DNA of 64,000 nt from Alkalimonas delamerensis. Its GTDB lineage: Bacteria > Pseudomonadota > Gammaproteobacteria > Enterobacterales > Alteromonadaceae. The stretch is taken from the NCBI RefSeq assembly GCF_030717955.1, contig NZ_JAUZVY010000003.1, positions 336,432-400,431 of the forward strand, in the 5' to 3' direction. The notes beneath the pieces were generated by a model that saw only the letters and a program-made list of their open reading frames with translations, had not been told where the DNA came from and made no database searches. Made by a program: the position numbers and the translations under genes. Below, piece by piece: positions 44,137 through 53,080 of the stretch. How positions within the stretch are numbered: the stretch's first letter is position 1; every line of letters begins with the position of its first letter.

Positions 44137-44988
44137 ATGGCGAGCAGCAGTCTTTGCATTGCTGACTGGTTGGCTGGTGCCAAAACCCGCTTGGCTGCAG
44201 TCACCGAAGAGGCCGATACCGAAGCGAAGTATTGCTTGTGCCACTTGTTGGCATGCAGCAGCAGTTACCTTTATGCCTATCCGGAACAGCCGCTGACAAC
44301 AGAGCAGCTGTCGCAATTGGATGCTTACCTGGCGCAGCGCTTGACTGGCCGGCCATTGGCCTATGTGCTGGGACGCTGGCACTTTTGGGACTTCGAGTTG
44401 GCAGTGTCTGAAGCGACCTTGATCCCAAGAGCCGATACCGAAGTAGTGGTCGAGCAGGCACTGAAGCTGGCCTTGCCGGCAGATGCTAAGGTACTGGACC
44501 TGGGCAGCGGTACCGGTGCCATAGCGCTGGCTTTGGCCAGAGAGCGTCCCGATTGGCAAGTGTTAGGGCTGGACATCCAGCCTGATGCCGTTCAGTGCGC
44601 CAACGGCAATGCCAGTACACTGCAGCTGAGAAATTGCCGCTTTATGGCCAGCAACTGGTTTGATGCCGTGCCGGCACAGTCCTTTGAGCTGATTGTCAGC
44701 AACCCGCCATACATTGAGCCTGAAGATCCGCATTTGGCGCTCGGTGATCTGCGCTACGAGCCCCAAACCGCCCTGGTAGCTGGCCGGGAAGGTCTGGCCG
44801 ATATCGAGCACATCGTGCAAAACAGTTGGCAGTATCTGGCTGCTGGCGGTTGGTTGGTCCTGGAGCACGGTTATCAGCAAGCCGATGCAGTTCGTCACTG
44901 TTTGCAACAAGCTGGCTTTGTTGCGGTTCGCTCGCAAAAAGACTACGGCGGCAATTGGCGTATCAGTTTGGGGCAGTGTCCAAGCTAG
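44137..44988 (+). CDS. prmC: Release factor glutamine methyltransferase
   Basis: Methylates the GGQ glutamine of RF1 and RF2; 283 residues. SAM-binding motif VLDLGSGTGAIALALA, and the catalytic NPPY in IVSNPPYIEPEDPHL, as in HemK/PrmC. ATG 44137 lies three bases after the prfA stop; a TTG at 44134 is also in frame. The last gene of the hemA operon. Confidence 0.96.
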   Translation: MASSSLCIADWLAGAKTRLAAVTEEADTEAKYCLCHLLACSSSYLYAYPEQPLTTEQLSQLDAYLAQRLTGRPLAYVLGRWHFWDFELAVSEATLIPRADTEVVVEQALKLALPADAKVLDLGSGTGAIALALARERPDWQVLGLDIQPDAVQCANGNASTLQLRNCRFMASNWFDAVPAQSFELIVSNPPYIEPEDPHLALGDLRYEPQTALVAGREGLADIEHIVQNSWQYLAAGGWLVLEHGYQQADAVRHCLQQAGFVAVRSQKDYGGNWRISLGQCPS

Positions 44989-45019
44989 AGTGAATTAAGG
45001 CCGATCCTGGCTTCCTCGT

Positions 45020-45048
45020 TGACCAATTTGCCATCTGCACATATAACT
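45020..45048 (+). promoter_or_regulatory. Promoter of the HD-GYP response-regulator gene
   Basis: TTGACC (45020-45025), 17 bases, TATAAC (45043-45048) is close to consensus. The implied start near 45055 leaves a short leader before ATG 45081, so this gene is probably expressed independently of hemA-prfA-prmC. Confidence 0.72.
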
Positions 45049-45080
45049 AAAGGGATAACGATCTTTTGGGTGATGTGTGG

Positions 45081-46661
45081 ATGAGTGATGATTTTCTTTT
45101 TGCCGGTGAAGCGGATGAACCGGAACAGCCTGAGCTCAGCAGTTCGGTTCAGCAATGGAAGGTATTGATTGTTGATGATGAAGCCGAAGTGCATGCGGTT
45201 ACCAAGCTGGCGCTCAGTGACTTTAGCTTTCAGGGCAAAACTCTCGAGTTTCTGAGTGCCTATTCCGGCGCCGAGGCCAAAAGCCTGATGGAGCAGCACC
45301 CGGACACCGCCATCATGTTGCTGGATGTGGTAATGGAAACCGATGATGCTGGTTTGCAGGTGGCGCAGTACATTCGTGAAGAACTGCACAACACCCATGT
45401 GCGGATTATTCTGCGAACCGGGCAGCCAGGGCAGGCACCGGAGCGGCAAGTCATTGTCAATTACGACATCAACGACTACAAATCCAAAACCGAACTGACA
45501 GCACAAAAGCTGTTTACCGTGGTGATGTCGAGCTTGCGCTCTTACCGCGATATACTGGCGATTGATCACAGTCGTCAGGGGCTGGAAAAAATCATCAATG
45601 CCTCGGCCAACCTGTTTTCCGCTCACTCGATGGAGCAGTTTATTGATGGGGTGCTGCAGCAACTGACCTCGATTCTGGGGTGCAATGAGGATGCTTTGTT
45701 GGTTACTTCCTCACTTGTTGCCGGTAGTCCTGGTGACGATACCGATCCTGAGCACTTAATTGTCTTTGCCGGCATGGGCGAGTTTGAACAAAAAGAAGGC
45801 GAGCCAGTGACCAAGGTGCTGGACAACAGCCTGCTGGAAGCCTTTTACGACGCCTTAAAAAGCCGCAGCATCGTCTACAAGGAAAACTACCTGGTGGCCT
45901 ATTGCACCAGCAAGTTTACCCATGGCTCCTTGTTGTACGTCTCTGGTTTGCCGGGGCAAGTCACCGACAGTCAGAAAAAGTTGATTGAGCTGTTCTCACA
46001 AAATGTGCAGATTGCTTACGAAAATGTGCAATTGCAGCATGAAATTGAGGACACGCAGCGGGAAATCGTCTATCGACTAAGCGAAGCGGTAGAACACCGC
46101 TCCATTGAAACCGGCAATCATGTCAAACGGGTTGCCTTTATTTGCTACGATTTGGCAAAGGCCTACGGCTTGCCGGATGAAGAGGCTGAGAAGCTGATGT
46201 TTGCGTCACCGCTGCACGATGTCGGCAAAGTGGGCATTCCAGATGGTATTTTGAACAAACCGATGCGGCTGGATGAACGCGAGTGGGAAGTGATGAAAAC
46301 CCATGCCACCATTGGCTATGATATTTTAAAAAACTCCAAACGCGCCATTATCCAGGCTGGCGCTATCATTGCCCGCGATCATCACGAGAAATGGGATGGC
46401 AGCGGTTACCCGGATGGCAAAAAAGGCGAAGAGATCCATATTTATGGCCGAATTGCTGCCATTGCCGATGTGTATGATGCGCTGCGGCATCGCCGCTGTT
46501 ACAAGTCGGCCTGGCCACTGGAAAAAGTCGTGGCTTTGGTGGACAGTGAAGCCGGCAAGCAATTTGATCCCAAGCTGGTGGAAATTTTCAAAACCAGAGT
46601 CGATAAACTCGAAGCCATCCTGAAAAAATATCCCGACTCCGATGAGGATGAGGTGCGCTAG
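45081..46661 (+). CDS. Response regulator with HD-GYP phosphodiesterase domain
   Basis: About 526 residues. An N-terminal receiver domain (VLIVDDEAEVHAV, phospho-acceptor Asp in MLLDVVMET) is followed by a DUF3369-like sensor segment (about residues 150-320). A C-terminal HD-GYP domain (about 330-510) has HDVGKVGIP and HHEKWDGSGYPDG intact, so it should hydrolyse cyclic di-GMP. An upstream in-frame TTG at 45066 is possible, but the strong promoter would leave it almost no leader. No cognate kinase gene is adjacent; the hybrid kinase at 47.7-50.1 kb is a possible but unproven partner. Confidence 0.9.
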   Translation: MSDDFLFAGEADEPEQPELSSSVQQWKVLIVDDEAEVHAVTKLALSDFSFQGKTLEFLSAYSGAEAKSLMEQHPDTAIMLLDVVMETDDAGLQVAQYIREELHNTHVRIILRTGQPGQAPERQVIVNYDINDYKSKTELTAQKLFTVVMSSLRSYRDILAIDHSRQGLEKIINASANLFSAHSMEQFIDGVLQQLTSILGCNEDALLVTSSLVAGSPGDDTDPEHLIVFAGMGEFEQKEGEPVTKVLDNSLLEAFYDALKSRSIVYKENYLVAYCTSKFTHGSLLYVSGLPGQVTDSQKKLIELFSQNVQIAYENVQLQHEIEDTQREIVYRLSEAVEHRSIETGNHVKRVAFICYDLAKAYGLPDEEAEKLMFASPLHDVGKVGIPDGILNKPMRLDEREWEVMKTHATIGYDILKNSKRAIIQAGAIIARDHHEKWDGSGYPDGKKGEEIHIYGRIAAIADVYDALRHRRCYKSAWPLEKVVALVDSEAGKQFDPKLVEIFKTRVDKLEAILKKYPDSDEDEVR

Positions 46662-46807
46662 TGCCTGTCTGATTTGGCATGTCATCGTATTGTCGCATTA
46701 TGCAGGCAAACTTTCCTGCCAGTTTTTAGCTGGCTGTTGTTTATTTTGGGTCTGCTTATGACAAAATAGCGGCCTGAACAGCCACTAGCTCTATCACAAG
46801 GACAGCT

Positions 46808-47656
46808 ATGACCCAGCAAACCATCGTGCTTGATAGCATCAACGTTGACAACACTTCGCCTTTTGTTCTTTTTGGTGGCATGAATGTGCTTGAATCCCGT
46901 GATCTGGCTTTACGGATCGCCGAGCATTACGTCGAAGTCACCGGCCGGCTTGGCATTCCTTACGTCTTTAAAGCCTCCTTCGACAAAGCCAATCGCTCCT
47001 CTGTTCACTCCTACCGTGGTCCAGGCCTGGATGAGGGATTGAAAATCTTTGAGGAGATAAAACAGACTTTCCAGGTACCGCTGATCACCGATGTGCACGA
47101 ACCCTGGCAAGCCGCCCCTGTTGCTGAAGTGGTGGATGTGCTGCAACTGCCCGCTTTTTTAGCCCGGCAAACCGATTTGGTGGTCGCCATGGCCAAAACC
47201 GGTGCTGTGATCAATGTGAAAAAACCACAGTTTTTAGCGCCACATGAAATGCGGCATATCCTGACCAAATTCAGTGAGGCTGGCAATGAGCAAGTGATGC
47301 TGTGTGAGCGGGGTTCCAGTTTTGGCTACAACAACCTGGTGGTGGACATGCTGGGCATGGATGAGATGAAAACCATGGCCCCGGTGATTTTTGATGCCAC
47401 CCACGCTTTGCAGCGGCCTGGTGGACGCACCGACTCAGCCGATGGCCGCCGAGCTCAAGCTGCACAGCTGGCACGATCAGGAATGGCGCTTGGTCTGGCA
47501 GGCTTATTTATTGAGGCGCACCCTGATCCGGAACAAGCCAAATGCGATGGCCCTTGCGCCTTGCCATTGGCGAAGCTGGAACCCTACCTTGCACAAATGA
47601 AAGCGTTGGATGACCTGGTGAAAAGCTTCCCTGCGCTCGATACCTCTGCAGGTTAG
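46808..47656 (+). CDS. kdsA: KDO-8-phosphate synthase
   Basis: Condenses PEP and arabinose-5-phosphate to 3-deoxy-D-manno-octulosonate-8-phosphate for lipopolysaccharide; 282 residues. Motifs are FVLFGGMNVLES, FKASFDKANRSS, LITDVHEPWQA, and VIFDATHALQRPGG with the metal-site residues. In many relatives kdsA lies close to prmC, as here. It is convergent with the histidine kinase gene, with only seven bases between stops. Confidence 0.97.
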   Translation: MTQQTIVLDSINVDNTSPFVLFGGMNVLESRDLALRIAEHYVEVTGRLGIPYVFKASFDKANRSSVHSYRGPGLDEGLKIFEEIKQTFQVPLITDVHEPWQAAPVAEVVDVLQLPAFLARQTDLVVAMAKTGAVINVKKPQFLAPHEMRHILTKFSEAGNEQVMLCERGSSFGYNNLVVDMLGMDEMKTMAPVIFDATHALQRPGGRTDSADGRRAQAAQLARSGMALGLAGLFIEAHPDPEQAKCDGPCALPLAKLEPYLAQMKALDDLVKSFPALDTSAG

Positions 47657-47663
47657 GCCGGCT

Positions 47664-50105
47664 TTAATAGCGCTGCTGCACATAGGACTCCACTTTATTG
47701 AACTCTGTATGCAGTTGGCGGAAATGCTCTTGCAAGCTGGCCCAGTCTTTGTCGGCACTGGCGCTCTCAAGCGCCAGTGCCTTTTCCGCCATGTGCAAAG
47801 CGCCCACGCTTTTCGCCATGGCTTTTAGCTGATGGGTTTGTTGCCGGACCAAAGAGCGTTCCTGTTGCTGCAAAGCCGACTCCAGCGTTGTCAGAATGGG
47901 GTAGGTTTGCCGTACAAAGAAGTTCAGATGTTCTTCGTGCTTCAGCGGATCATTGCCCAGATAGTTGGCGATGGTGGTAAAGCAAATCGGAGCCAGATGG
48001 TTGCTGTCTCGGGCTCCTTGTTGCTCGATCAGTTCTTTATTTGGTGAGCCGGATTGCGGCAACCAGCGTTGCAACAGACTTTCCAGCACATTCAACTCAA
48101 TCGGCTTGGTGATGTAACCATCCATGCCGACACTCAGACACTTTTGCTCTTCGCCCTTTAAGGCATTGGCTGTGACAGCAATAATACGGGTAAACTGGTT
48201 GTCGTCATCGGCTTGCAGTGCTTCTTTGCGAACAGCTTCGGTCAGATCATAGCCACTCATGTTGGGCATATGCAGATCGGTCAGAATTAACGGGTAGCGG
48301 TAGTGACGCCACATTTCAAGGGCGATAGCACCATCGTCAGCAACCTCGGCGGCATAACCCAGTGCATTGAGTTGGTCCAGGATCACTTTCTGGTTCATCT
48401 GATTGTCTTCGGCCAACAAAATGAGCTGGCCGTTTCGCCGGGCTGTTTCAACCGCTGGAGCGGTACCCAGCGTGGAAATACTGCTTTGTTGAGGGCGACT
48501 GCCGGCCTTTTTACCAGCCGCTGTCAAAATGGCGTCAATGACATGACTGCGGCAAATGGGAGAGCTGTGCAGGTACAGCACCCGTTCAGAGCTTTGCTCG
48601 GCCAACTCGACCAGATTGGTGATGATGACAAAGTGGACTTGCTGCAGCTTGGGATGCTGCACCAGTTGCTGGATTTGTTCGGTACTGATTTGCTCGTAGG
48701 TGGCATCGAGCAGCCAGACCGCCCGCACTTTGGGGGGGAGTATTTGCTGCTGTTCTGCGCGCTCCAGCAAAGGCTCAAAGCGCTGGTAAGGGTGAAAATC
48801 GGCATTGAGGTAGTTCAGATAGCAACTCAGGTGTTCGCTGTTGTCAGCATCACTGCTCAACAACACCAACTGAACATCGCGCAATAAATCCTGACTCAGG
48901 TAACTGACTTCGTCGGAAAGCCGAAGCGGGATACTGACCCGAAACTCCGTTCCCTTGTCCTGCTCACTGTCCACGTCGATTTGGCCATACATCAATGAGG
49001 TCAGGCGCTGGCAAATCGATAAGCCTAAGCCAGTGCCGCCAAACTTGCGGGTAATGGAGCCCTCAGCCTGATTAAACGGCTGAAAGACATAATTGATTTG
49101 CCGCCTGGTCATGCCTTTGCCGTTGTCGGTAATTCGGAACAGCACCTGGCAGTAATCCATGGTGCTTTCCTGAAGCTCAGCCCGGATGCTGACCAAGCCC
49201 GATTTCTCCGGAGTGGTGCTGGTAAACTTGATGGCATTGCCAGCCAAATTGTAGAGGATTTGCCGTAAACGGACAGGATCGCCAAAAAGGCCATCCGGAA
49301 TGCGGGGGTCGATGAAGACTTTCAAGTCAATCTGGCGTTGGTGAGCCACTGAGACCAGGATCCGGCCAACCGCTTCAATAATTTCAGTGACCGAAAGAGG
49401 AATGCTTTCCAGCTCGAGTTTACCGGCTTCAATTTTTGAGAAATCGAGAATATCATCCAGAATCCGCAGCAGCGAAAACGACGACTCGCGGATGGTATCG
49501 GTCATGCGAAACTGCGCATTGTTTAAAGAGGTCTTGCGCAGCAGATCCATGGTACCGATGATGCCATTCATTGGCGTGCGGATTTCATGACTCATGGTGG
49601 CCAGGAAAGTCGATTTGGCTTCATTGGCTTTTTCGGCGGTCAACTTGGCTGTTTCCAGTGCATCGGTGCGCTCTTTGATGCGTTGCTCAATCTCTTGACG
49701 AAGTTGAGTAATATTGTGTTCCGCTTGTGCGCTATCCTGCTCGCCTTTTTCAATGCGCTGAAACAGTCGATTAATCAAGCCTGCCAGTACGCCAAAATCA
49801 TGGTGGCAATGCTCATCTAACCGAGTTTGAAACTGATCGTCCTTAACCGCTTGATGCAAGGGAGTCATCACTTCAGCAAGCTGGCGGTGGATTAGTTGAT
49901 TGCCGACCAGGCTGGTTAACAAGGCAGCTCCAGCAGCAGCTGCCATAATCAAGATCGTAAGTGCAAGCCAGTTTGACCAGCTCCACAGTAGCAGTTCTGC
50001 TGGGGGCCATAGCCACAATACAAGACCAACCAACAGGGCGGTGACAAGCAGGCAAATTGGCAAGGTTCGCCAAAACAACGGAGCAAAAAAGGATGATTTT
50101 TCCAT
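47664..50105 (-). CDS. Hybrid sensor histidine kinase with receiver and Hpt domains
   Basis: About 813 residues counted from ATG 50105; the frame extends 20 residues further. Two membrane helices (about residues 10-32 and 43-66) are followed by a coiled coil, HisKA with His173 in ATMSHEIRTPMNG, and HATPase with N and G boxes (NLAGNAIKFT, GGTGLGLSI). Next come a degenerate receiver-like region (about 410-530) without a clear acceptor, a full receiver with Asp610 in LILTDLHMPNMSGYD, and a C-terminal Hpt domain with HQLKAMAKSVGA. It has a BarA-like layout. BarA signals to UvrY/CsrA in E. coli, but no output regulator is encoded beside it. Confidence 0.88.
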   Translation of the reverse strand: MEKSSFFAPLFWRTLPICLLVTALLVGLVLWLWPPAELLLWSWSNWLALTILIMAAAAGAALLTSLVGNQLIHRQLAEVMTPLHQAVKDDQFQTRLDEHCHHDFGVLAGLINRLFQRIEKGEQDSAQAEHNITQLRQEIEQRIKERTDALETAKLTAEKANEAKSTFLATMSHEIRTPMNGIIGTMDLLRKTSLNNAQFRMTDTIRESSFSLLRILDDILDFSKIEAGKLELESIPLSVTEIIEAVGRILVSVAHQRQIDLKVFIDPRIPDGLFGDPVRLRQILYNLAGNAIKFTSTTPEKSGLVSIRAELQESTMDYCQVLFRITDNGKGMTRRQINYVFQPFNQAEGSITRKFGGTGLGLSICQRLTSLMYGQIDVDSEQDKGTEFRVSIPLRLSDEVSYLSQDLLRDVQLVLLSSDADNSEHLSCYLNYLNADFHPYQRFEPLLERAEQQQILPPKVRAVWLLDATYEQISTEQIQQLVQHPKLQQVHFVIITNLVELAEQSSERVLYLHSSPICRSHVIDAILTAAGKKAGSRPQQSSISTLGTAPAVETARRNGQLILLAEDNQMNQKVILDQLNALGYAAEVADDGAIALEMWRHYRYPLILTDLHMPNMSGYDLTEAVRKEALQADDDNQFTRIIAVTANALKGEEQKCLSVGMDGYITKPIELNVLESLLQRWLPQSGSPNKELIEQQGARDSNHLAPICFTTIANYLGNDPLKHEEHLNFFVRQTYPILTTLESALQQQERSLVRQQTHQLKAMAKSVGALHMAEKALALESASADKDWASLQEHFRQLHTEFNKVESYVQQRY

Positions 50106-50271
50106 GCAAGTACCAAGGCTATGAATTGAAAGGTGGAGCTGGTTGCTTGTGGCTGATTGTAGCATAGCCCAGTTTCGGCTGAGAAATGAACTTGGAATCT
50201 GCCGATTGCATCTGTCCGATGTCGGCTTTGTTCAGAGAATAAGCGAACGCAGGCTGGCAACAAAAAAATGA

Positions 50272-50300
50272 TTGACTTAGTTTGCCAAAATCCGTTTAAT
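50272..50300 (+). promoter_or_regulatory. Promoter of the tRNA-Phe pair
   Basis: TTGACT (50272-50277), 17 bases, TTTAAT (50295-50300), 11 bases before the first tRNA-Phe. Confidence 0.75.
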
Positions 50301-50311
50301 ACCTCCCCGTT

Positions 50312-50387
50312 GCCCAGATAGCTCAGTCGGTAGAGCAGAGGATTGAAAATCCTCGTGTCGGTGGTTCGATTCCGCCTCTGGGCACCA
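50312..50387 (+). tRNA. tRNA-Phe (GAA), copy 1
   Basis: 76 bases with encoded CCA. Acceptor GCCCAGA pairs with TCTGGGC; the anticodon is GAA in TTGAAAA. Its 3' end forms one arm of a 10-bp inverted repeat with the spacer. Confidence 0.97.
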
Positions 50388-50410
50388 TTCTTTTTCATGC
50401 GAATGGTGCC
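50381..50410 (+). repeat. 10-bp inverted repeat using the 3' end of tRNA-Phe 1
   Basis: GGCACCATTC (50381-50390) and GAATGGTGCC (50401-50410) are perfect complements with a 10-base loop. The left arm includes the acceptor strand and CCA of tRNA-Phe 1. The hairpin would therefore compete with the tRNA acceptor stem in the precursor. Confidence 0.75.
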
Positions 50411-50431
50411 AGCAACTGGTAACACTTTATT

Positions 50432-50507
50432 GCCCAGATAGCTCAGTCGGTAGAGCAGAGGATTGAAAATCCTCGTGTCGGTGGTTCGATTCCGCCTCTG
50501 GGCACCA
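50432..50507 (+). tRNA. tRNA-Phe (GAA), copy 2
   Basis: Identical to copy 1, 44 bases downstream. The base before the tRNA and the ATTC after CCA are also the same in both, suggesting a recent tandem duplication or gene conversion. Confidence 0.97.
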
Positions 50508-50661
50508 TTCATTCCGTTCTTATTATCCCTTATCTGCTTCAGTATTGCTGTTGTTCGCACCCCATTGTTTCTTGTTAACATCACTCTTTAAGAAAAATTG
50601 ATATACTGTGGGCATGATCCCATGAAGGCTGAGTCTGTCATGACCAGCGAAGTGAGGCAGA

Positions 50662-51876
50662 ATGACAAAAGCAGTAATTTTGGTACTGGATAGTTTTGGC
50701 ATTGGCAGTGCGCCCGATGCCGACCGCTTTGGCGATGCTGGCGCCAATACCCTGGCAAGTATCGCTCGGGTATTCAGTCAACAAAAAGGCCGTCAACTGG
50801 CCTTGCCTAATTTAGCCAGGCTGGGCTTAATCCGTGCTGCACAGGCAGCTTCTGAGCAACTGATTTTGGTGGATGATGCCGCCCAGATCCAGGGCGCTTA
50901 TGGTTATGCCGCAGAGCTTAGCAGTGGCAAAGATACCCCCAGCGGCCATTGGGAAATTGCAGGGGTGCCGGTGTTATTTGACTGGGGCTACTTCGAGCAA
51001 AAGACTCAAAGCTTTCCAACCGAGCTCATCGAAAAGCTGTGCCGCGAGACCGGCGTGCCCGGGATTTTGGGCAATTGCCATGCATCGGGGACCGACATTC
51101 TGAAAAAGCTTGGTGATGAGCATGTTCGTACCGGTATGCCGATTTGCTACACCTCGGCTGACAGTGTGTTTCAGGTGGCCGCCCATGAGCAGCATTTCGG
51201 CCTGGAAAAGCTGCTGGATTTTTGCCAGGTGGCTCGCCGTTTGTTGGATGATTACAACATTGGCCGGGTGATTGCTCGTCCCTTTATTGGCGATGGCCCA
51301 GACAGTTATGCCCGAACCGGCAACCGGCGTGACTATTCGGTCCTGCCGCCAGCGCCAACTGTGCTGGACAAGCTGACACAGGCTGGCGGTGAGGTCATCA
51401 GCATTGGTAAAATTGCCGATATCTATGCGCATCAGGGCATCAGCAAATCGGTCAAAGCTACTGGCTTGGCTGCTTTGCTCGATACCACGCTCACAGAAAT
51501 GCAGCAGGCTGGGCCGAATAGCCTGATTTTTACCAATTTGGTCGACTTTGATCAGAACTATGGCCACCGACGCGATCCCATGGGTTATGGCGAGGCGCTG
51601 GAGTATTTTGATGCCAGGCTGCCGGAGCTTATCGCCGCCTTGGATTCGGATACCTTGCTGTTGCTAACCGCCGATCATGGCTGCGATCCAACCTGGCCAG
51701 GCACCGAGCATACCCGGGAGTTTATCCCTGTGTTGTGCTATCAGCATGGTATGAATGCCATTGAGCTGGGGCAGCGTGACAGCTTTGCCGACATTGGTCA
51801 GACTCTGACCGATTGGTATGGCCTGGATGCCATGGACCATGGCCAATCCTTTTTTAAACAACTGACAACGAATTAG
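50662..51876 (+). CDS. deoB: Phosphopentomutase
   Basis: Interconverts (deoxy)ribose-1-phosphate and -5-phosphate in nucleoside catabolism; 404 residues, alkaline-phosphatase superfamily. Metal ligands and signatures are LDSFGIGSAPDADRFGD at the start, GKDTPSGHWEIAG, and NLVDFDQNYGHRRD and LTADHGCDPTWPGTEHTRE near the C-terminus. It is followed by deoD (11-base gap) and gpt, forming a salvage operon. It lacks deoA and deoC neighbours found in E. coli. Confidence 0.97.
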   Translation: MTKAVILVLDSFGIGSAPDADRFGDAGANTLASIARVFSQQKGRQLALPNLARLGLIRAAQAASEQLILVDDAAQIQGAYGYAAELSSGKDTPSGHWEIAGVPVLFDWGYFEQKTQSFPTELIEKLCRETGVPGILGNCHASGTDILKKLGDEHVRTGMPICYTSADSVFQVAAHEQHFGLEKLLDFCQVARRLLDDYNIGRVIARPFIGDGPDSYARTGNRRDYSVLPPAPTVLDKLTQAGGEVISIGKIADIYAHQGISKSVKATGLAALLDTTLTEMQQAGPNSLIFTNLVDFDQNYGHRRDPMGYGEALEYFDARLPELIAALDSDTLLLLTADHGCDPTWPGTEHTREFIPVLCYQHGMNAIELGQRDSFADIGQTLTDWYGLDAMDHGQSFFKQLTTN

Positions 51877-51887
51877 AGAGTACCACT

Positions 51888-52592
51888 ATGACCACGCCAC
51901 ACATTGCCGCCAAAACCGGCGACATCGCCAGTACCGTCCTGATGCCGGGTGATCCGCTGCGTGCCAAACACATTGCCGAGACCTTTTTGCAGGATGTTCG
52001 CTGTGTCAATGAGGTACGCAACATGTTCGCCTATACCGGCAGCTATCAGGGCAAGGCTGTGACCGTCATGGGCTCGGGCATGGGCGTGCCTTCCATGTCG
52101 ATTTATGCTACCGAGCTGGTGAAGTTTTACGATGTGAAACGCATCGTGCGTATTGGCTCCTGCGGTGCTTTGCCGCTGTCTGTCAAAGTGCGGGATGTGG
52201 TGATTGCCATGGGTGCCAGTACCGATTCCTCTGTCAATCGCAATCGCCTGCAAGGCCTGGACTTTGCCGCTTTGGGCAGCTTCGGATTGATTGAAAAAGC
52301 GGTGGCCGCGGCCCGGCAAAAGCAAATTCCGGTGCAGGTTGGCAATGTCTTTACTTCCGATTTATTCTACAACCCGAACCCGACACTCTTTGATACGCTG
52401 GAAAAGTACGGCATTTTGGCGGTCGAAATGGAAGCTGCTGGCCTTTACGGTGTAGCCGCTGAGTATGGCATCGAAGCGCTGAGTATTTTAACGGTAAGCG
52501 ATCATATCCGCAGCGGTGAGTCACTGAGTGCTGAGCTGCGCCAAACCTCGTTCAACGATATGGTTGAAATTGCGCTGGGCATGTTGGATTAA
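51888..52592 (+). CDS. deoD: Purine nucleoside phosphorylase DeoD
   Basis: Hexameric-type phosphorylase of 234 residues that cleaves purine (deoxy)nucleosides with phosphate to base and sugar-1-phosphate. MPGDPLRAKHIAETFL, GSGMGVPSMSIYATEL and the substrate-binding VEMEAAGLYGVAA are present. Catalytic Asp is in VSDHIRSGE. Its sugar product is the substrate of the upstream DeoB, and its purine product that of the downstream Gpt. Confidence 0.98.
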   Translation: MTTPHIAAKTGDIASTVLMPGDPLRAKHIAETFLQDVRCVNEVRNMFAYTGSYQGKAVTVMGSGMGVPSMSIYATELVKFYDVKRIVRIGSCGALPLSVKVRDVVIAMGASTDSSVNRNRLQGLDFAALGSFGLIEKAVAAARQKQIPVQVGNVFTSDLFYNPNPTLFDTLEKYGILAVEMEAAGLYGVAAEYGIEALSILTVSDHIRSGESLSAELRQTSFNDMVEIALGMLD

Positions 52593-52597
52593 GCCGT

Positions 52598-53080
52598 ATG
52601 TCGATGACCAACCATAAAATGTTCTATGTATCCTGGGAAGCCTTTCACCGTGCCAGCCGCGAGCTGGCAGCCCGGTTGCTGACGGGTGGTTATGACCGTA
52701 TTCTGGCGGTTAGCCGGGGTGGCCTGGTACCGGCCACCATTTTAGCGCGCGAACTCAATATCCGCTTGCTGGATACCATTTGCATTGCCAGCTACCAGCA
52801 CGATCAACAAGGTGCGCTGTCTGTTTTGAAAGGCTGCGACTGGGTCGATGACAGCAAACTGCTGATCGTCGATGATTTGGTGGATACCGGTGAAACGGCC
52901 AAGGTGTTAAAACAGCAGTTTCCTAAAGCAACACTGGCGACGGTGTATGCCAAGCCCTTGGGTAAGCCTTTGGTGGATGTCTATGTGACCGATATCGAAC
53001 AGGCCACCTGGATCCAGCTGCCCTGGGATACGGAGCTGAGTTACACTGCTCCTTTGGCTGAGCAGCAGCAACTGCCTTAA
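52598..53080 (+). CDS. gpt: Xanthine-guanine phosphoribosyltransferase
   Basis: Salvages guanine, xanthine and probably hypoxanthine with PRPP; 160 residues. It is close to E. coli Gpt: AVSRGGLVPATILARELNIR, the PRPP loop VIDD-like LIVDDLVDTGET, and YAKPLGKPLVDVYV. Start ATG 52598; ATG 52604 is an alternative. The gene is five bases after deoD. Its TAA overlaps the convergent neighbour's stop codon. Confidence 0.93.
   Translation: MSMTNHKMFYVSWEAFHRASRELAARLLTGGYDRILAVSRGGLVPATILARELNIRLLDTICIASYQHDQQGALSVLKGCDWVDDSKLLIVDDLVDTGETAKVLKQQFPKATLATVYAKPLGKPLVDVYVTDIEQATWIQLPWDTELSYTAPLAEQQQLP

Noticed and set aside
45066..45080. TTG start for the HD-GYP gene with AAGGGA upstream
   Set aside because: The near-consensus promoter places the transcript start at about 45055, after most of that Shine-Dalgarno, so ATG 45081 is more likely.
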